Part shown: positions 60,348 to 64,000 of the stretch, one piece after another | Layout of the letters: each line of letters begins with the position of its first letter | Position numbering within the stretch: position 1 is the stretch's first letter | Assembly (NCBI RefSeq): GCF_011043555.1 | Contig: NZ_JAAKGS010000009.1 | Location: 124,001-188,000, forward strand | From: Sphingobacterium sp. SGR-19 | GTDB taxonomy: Bacteria; Bacteroidota; Bacteroidia; Sphingobacteriales; Sphingobacteriaceae | DNA: 64,000 nt | Reading direction: 5' to 3' | Notes under the pieces: generated by a model | What the model saw: the letters and a program-made list of their open reading frames with translations, nothing else | Databases searched by the model: none | What the model was told of the DNA's origin: nothing | Translations under genes and position numbers: made by a program

Positions 60348-61478
60348 CTAATTGTTTGATAGTTGATTCAATAATAATTTTACACGATCTAATTGTGCGA
60401 GATCCCCTGATCTTTCATAATACAAAGAAAGAGATCTCAAAGCATTAACGTCGTAAGGGCGAATTTCGTTTGCTTTTAGCAATAAATTTTGCGCTTGGAA
60501 TTGGGCCTCTACATTATCACTGTCTTGTAGGAAACCATTAAGAAAGATAAGTCCTAATGCTAGATTTGCTTCATAATTATTTGGGTCGAGCTGTAAAACC
60601 TTACTATAATATCTTTTTGCAATTTCAATATTTCCAACCGTTTCGTTTGCGTATCCCGCAAGATAATTCAGATCGATATTTTCCGGCTCATGGGCTATTG
60701 CTTCGTCAATAATCGGGGCAATAGCCTTGTACTCATTATTCTGAGCAAACAGTTGGATCAAGTTCATCAATACCTGCTTGTTTTCTGGGAACTTCGTGCG
60801 CGCATCGTGTAATGTATTTAGTACAGCTTGATTGTCTCCATTTTTTTTGTGAACCTCTGCCAGTTCCAGGTAATACTCCACTGGTGCATCGCCTCTCTTT
60901 AATAAATTACTGTAATAGGCAGTTGCTGCGGCGTACTGTTCGGTTTGTGCTGCTAAAAGTGCAAGATTATAAGTGACATCATAATTTTGGATGTTGAGAT
61001 CCCGTACTTTTAGGTAGCTTTCATAGGCGCCCGCATAGTCTTCTTTTTCTAACGATTTTTTTGCCTTATAAATATGTGATGCTGCTAAATTCTGCTTGAC
61101 ATAATTAAACTCGGAAGGATAGTTTTCCCAATCCCGTTTTCTGACTTTGTTTAATGACTCATAAGCAATGTCAATGGGATCGCTTGGGTTTTTTATACTA
61201 CGTGTAGAATCCGCATATGCTATCGAACTATATATCATAGCACGAAGGACGTTTACACGCGTACTATTGGAGTCACGGCGGTTTTTGTAGGTTTCGTCTA
61301 TGAATTTTTTTGCGCTTTCCAGATTCTTTATATCACCCGATTTGGTATACCGCGCAAAACTATTGCTGCTTTCTTTATAGTTGGATTGAGCAAAAGTTTG
61401 CACAGATCCTAACAATAGCAGGCCCGAAACGATTACGGGCAAGCTTAACCCTATTTTATTCTTCGTTTTCTTTAGCAT
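60348..61478 (-). CDS. secreted TPR-repeat protein, first of pair
   Basis: 376 residues from the ATG at 61478, chosen because MLKKTKNKIGLSLPVIVSGL then gives a signal peptide ending in QTFAQ; a frame open to 61544 would run further into gyrA. The rest is TPR-like helical repeats (SYLKVRDLNIQNYDVTYNLA-like units, YYSKVLQLDPNNYEANLALG as 20 residues). The start lies 23 bases inside the end of gyrA, so translation of this gene may be coupled to gyrA. Unknown function; it pairs with the next TPR gene. Confidence 0.85.
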   Translation of the reverse strand: MLKKTKNKIGLSLPVIVSGLLLLGSVQTFAQSNYKESSNSFARYTKSGDIKNLESAKKFIDETYKNRRDSNSTRVNVLRAMIYSSIAYADSTRSIKNPSDPIDIAYESLNKVRKRDWENYPSEFNYVKQNLAASHIYKAKKSLEKEDYAGAYESYLKVRDLNIQNYDVTYNLALLAAQTEQYAAATAYYSNLLKRGDAPVEYYLELAEVHKKNGDNQAVLNTLHDARTKFPENKQVLMNLIQLFAQNNEYKAIAPIIDEAIAHEPENIDLNYLAGYANETVGNIEIAKRYYSKVLQLDPNNYEANLALGLIFLNGFLQDSDNVEAQFQAQNLLLKANEIRPYDVNALRSLSLYYERSGDLAQLDRVKLLLNQLSNN

Positions 61479-64000
61479 CTGTTGTGTCGTTTGGTACACT
61501 GTTTTCATCTGCATTATCATCACCGTTTTCCACTTCTTCCTCACGTTCTACTTTCGTAATTGAAGCTATAGCGTCGGTATCTTTCAGTGTAATCAGACGC
61601 ACGCCTTGTGTTGCACGTCCCATCACCCGAAGGGTATCGACACCGATACGGATCACGATGCCCGACTTGTTGATGATCATTAAATCATCTTCATCGGTAA
61701 CCCCTTTAATAGCAACCAGTTCACCTGTTTTCTCCGTAACATTAATGGTTTTTACACCTTTACCTCCTCGATTTGTTACGCGATAATCTTCAATATCGGT
61801 ACGTTTGCCGTAACCTTTTTCAGAAACAACAAGTACCGTCGTTTCGGAATTATCTACAGCAATCATGCCAACTACTTCATCCTTGTCGTTAGCGAGCGTA
61901 ATACCGCGTACCCCTGTAGCTGTTCTTCCCATCGGACGTACAGTGGACTCGTTGAAACGTATTGCACGTCCCGAGCGCAACGCCATGACAATTTCACTGT
62001 TTCCAGTAGTTAGACATGCTTCCAATAACTCGTCGCCATCATTGATGTTGATTGCATTTATACCATTTGCACGAGGTCTTGAATACGCCTCTAAAGACGT
62101 TTTCTTAATTGTACCTTTTTTCGTACACATGATAATGAAGTTGTTCTCAAGATATTCCTGATCCTTAAGATTGGTTACCTTAATAAAGGCCCTGATCTTC
62201 TCTTCTTTCGGTACATTGATGATATTCTGCAACGCCCGTCCACGGGAGGTACGGCTACCCTCTGGAATTTCAAAAGCACGTAGCCAGAAACAACGTCCGT
62301 GATCCGTGAACAATAACAGATAATTGTGTGCGGATGCTGTGATAATGTGCTCTGTAAAATCCTCGTCACGTGTTGTCGATCCGATCGAGCCTTTACCACC
62401 ACGTCCCTGACGGCGATATTCTGTCAGCGGTGTGCGCTTCACGTATGAATTATGTGAAATCGTAATAACAATCTCTTCATCATCGATGAAATCTTCCATG
62501 CGCATATCCTCTGCAGAATGCACAATGACAGAGCGACGCTCATCACCATATTTCTCTTTTATCTCGATAAGTTCTTTTTTGATTATCTCCATGCGCAGGT
62601 CTTCGTCTGCAAGTACTGATTTCAAATAATCAATTGTTTTCATCAGCTCGGCATATTCTTCCTTGATCTTATCACGCTCCAGTCCTGTCAAACGACGAAG
62701 CGTCATGTCTAGGATAGCGCGTGCTTGGATATCAGTCAAGCCAAATCTGCTCATTAAGCCTACACGAGCATCTTCCGGTGTATCGGAGTTACGGATAAGC
62801 TTAATGACTTCATCAAGATGGTCAAGCGCGATAAGGTATCCCTCTAATATATGCGCTCGTTTTTCCGCCTCTGCCAATTCAAATTTGGTTCGGCGAATAA
62901 CCACTTCATGCCTATGCTCCACAAATTCGTGGATCATGTCCTTTAAGTTCAACAACATCGGACGCCCTTTTACTAGAGCAATGTTGTTTACAGAAAAAGA
63001 AGTTTGTAAAGCAGTATATTTATAAAGGTTGTTCAATACAACATTCGCATTTGCTTCACGTTTGATTTCATATACAATCCGGAAACCCTCTCTATCAGAT
63101 TCATCGCGGATAGTCGAAATACCCTCGATCTTTTTCTCATTGACCAGTTCCGCTGTCCGCTCAATCATATTGGCTTTGTTCACCTGGTACGGAATCTCAG
63201 TCACGATAATGCATTCCCGCCCGTTTTTAAGTGTCTCGATTTCCGCTTTAGCGCGCATGACAATACGTCCTCTACCCGTTTCACAAGCATCCTTTACGCC
63301 ATTGTAACCATATATAATACCACCGGTCGGAAAATCCGGTCCTTTGATGTGCTGCATCAATTCCGAAATTTCGATATCGCGGTTATCAATGTAGGCAATG
63401 GTACCATCTACCACTTCGGTCAGGTTGTGAGGAGCCATATTTGTAGCCATACCCACAGCAATACCTGACGCTCCGTTCACAAGAAGGTTAGGGATACGGG
63501 TGGGTAATACAGTAGGCTCTTGCAACGAATCGTCAAAGTTCAGTTGAAAGTCTACTGTATCCTTGTTGATGTCGGAAAGCATTTCCTCTGACAATTTCTT
63601 TAGACGTGCCTCTGTATAACGCATGGCCGCAGGAGGGTCGCCATCGATAGAACCATAGTTACCTTGTCCATCTACCAATGGGTAGCGCATGCTCCAGTCT
63701 TGCGCCAAGCGCACCATGGCATCATATACTGAAGAGTCACCATGTGGGTGATACTTACCCAGCACATCTCCAACGATACGAGCGGATTTCTTATAAGGTT
63801 TGCCACTCGTTACACCTAGATCTAACATCCCGTATAATACACGTCTGTGTACAGGTTTCAAGCCGTCTCTTGCGTCGGGTAGAGCGCGAGAAACGATAAC
63901 CGACATAGAATAATCTATGTAGGCAGATTTCATTTGATCCTCGATATTGATTGGAATGATTCTGTCGTTTGCAGGTACTAGATTGTTTTCGTTTTCTGTT
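61456..64000 (-). CDS. gyrA: DNA gyrase subunit A (5' end outside window)
   Basis: At least 848 residues; the frame is open through the window edge (upstream NLVPANDRIIPINIEDQ is in frame with the later Met at 63933, so that Met is not the start). Catalytic tyrosine in AAMRYTEARL. The quinolone-determining region reads HPHGDSSVYDAMVRL, keeping the Ser and Asp at positions equivalent to E. coli 83 and 87, so no quinolone-resistance change is visible. The GyrA-box of the C-terminal wrapping domain is RRQGRGGKG. The C-terminus is a short acidic tail (GDDNADEN). Gyrase supercoils DNA with GyrB, not encoded here. The two TPR genes follow directly. Confidence 0.97.
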   Translation of the reverse strand, partial: TENENNLVPANDRIIPINIEDQMKSAYIDYSMSVIVSRALPDARDGLKPVHRRVLYGMLDLGVTSGKPYKKSARIVGDVLGKYHPHGDSSVYDAMVRLAQDWSMRYPLVDGQGNYGSIDGDPPAAMRYTEARLKKLSEEMLSDINKDTVDFQLNFDDSLQEPTVLPTRIPNLLVNGASGIAVGMATNMAPHNLTEVVDGTIAYIDNRDIEISELMQHIKGPDFPTGGIIYGYNGVKDACETGRGRIVMRAKAEIETLKNGRECIIVTEIPYQVNKANMIERTAELVNEKKIEGISTIRDESDREGFRIVYEIKREANANVVLNNLYKYTALQTSFSVNNIALVKGRPMLLNLKDMIHEFVEHRHEVVIRRTKFELAEAEKRAHILEGYLIALDHLDEVIKLIRNSDTPEDARVGLMSRFGLTDIQARAILDMTLRRLTGLERDKIKEEYAELMKTIDYLKSVLADEDLRMEIIKKELIEIKEKYGDERRSVIVHSAEDMRMEDFIDDEEIVITISHNSYVKRTPLTEYRRQGRGGKGSIGSTTRDEDFTEHIITASAHNYLLLFTDHGRCFWLRAFEIPEGSRTSRGRALQNIINVPKEEKIRAFIKVTNLKDQEYLENNFIIMCTKKGTIKKTSLEAYSRPRANGINAININDGDELLEACLTTGNSEIVMALRSGRAIRFNESTVRPMGRTATGVRGITLANDKDEVVGMIAVDNSETTVLVVSEKGYGKRTDIEDYRVTNRGGKGVKTINVTEKTGELVAIKGVTDEDDLMIINKSGIVIRIGVDTLRVMGRATQGVRLITLKDTDAIASITKVEREEEVENGDDNADENSVPNDTTDAKENEE

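Noticed and set aside
61310..61786. 158-residue frame antisense to the gyrA/TPR junction
   Set aside because: Serine- and phenylalanine-rich shadow of two well-supported genes.
1..64000. CRISPR arrays, insertion sequences, prophage or toxin-antitoxin genes
   Set aside because: I looked for regularly spaced repeats, transposases, integrases, phage structural proteins and small paired genes and found none.

Overview
The window is chromosomal DNA from a member of the Bacteroidota, most likely the family Sphingobacteriaceae (Sphingobacterium, Pedobacter and Olivibacter are the kind of genera meant; the genus cannot be fixed from sequence alone). The grounds are a SusC/SusD pair driven by an ECF sigma/FecR pair, HmuY-type heme lipoproteins, promoters of the TAnnTTTG type, almost no Shine-Dalgarno sequences, and gyrA followed by secreted TPR proteins. 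Base composition is moderately AT-rich and even. I see no prophage, insertion sequence, CRISPR array or rRNA operon. The only RNA gene found is one tRNA-Ser.

Layout. 1-1027: the N-terminal part of a secreted GH28 polygalacturonase-like lipoprotein, cut by the window edge. 1103-8227: housekeeping genes (YihY/BrkB membrane protein, an acidic conserved protein, a long PurF-like amidophosphoribosyltransferase, rplU-rpmA, queA, a MacB/FtsX-type permease). 8235-16873: a heme acquisition locus, with hmuT-hmuU-hmuV and an AraC regulator on the minus strand, and a divergent TonB-dependent receptor, two HmuY-like lipoproteins and a heme oxygenase on the plus strand. 16997-24073: a glycogen cluster (GH31 alpha-glucosidase, glgB, glgA, glgC). 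24256-25536: a ClC-type channel/transporter. 25688-36156: an ECF sigma factor, FecR anti-sigma factor, SusC, SusD, a DNase I-like (EEP-fold) lipoprotein and a BACON/DUF5689 lipoprotein. This looks like a self-regulated outer-membrane uptake system without glycosidases, possibly for nucleic acids or other phosphodiesters. 36736-39506: a fatty acid desaturase, then a cold-shock pair (DEAD-box helicase and CspA-like protein). 39598-47557: a second cold-shock-domain protein, tRNA-Ser(UGA), a GH25 lysozyme, a CNNM/CorC protein, a NahK-like sugar kinase with a CBM9-like protein, an ACC deaminase/D-cysteine desulfhydrase-type PLP enzyme, an RluA-type pseudouridine synthase and a class IV aminotransferase. 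47576-54771 (minus strand): an amino acid permease, a DUF4139 protein, the Feo ferrous iron system including a 46-residue Cys-rich protein, a ZIP metal transporter and a PAP2 phosphatase. 54978-64000: glmM, the rpsF-rpsR-rplI operon with an upstream JmjC-like cupin oxygenase gene, a lipocalin-like protein, two secreted TPR proteins and most of gyrA.

The most interesting points are these. (1) Strong Shine-Dalgarno sequences stand in front of rpsR (bS18) and rplI although the rest of the window lacks them; in Bacteroidota bS18, bS6 and bS21 are the proteins that bury the anti-Shine-Dalgarno, so an autoregulatory loop is plausible. (2) The SusCD locus carries a DNase I-fold lipoprotein and a DUF5689 protein. 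(3) A cupin hydroxylase gene lies directly upstream of ribosomal protein genes. (4) The heme locus joins two different HmuY-like proteins with a heme oxygenase. (5) The tRNA-Ser transcription unit is minimal: a full promoter ends four bases before the tRNA and a terminator starts right after its encoded CCA.
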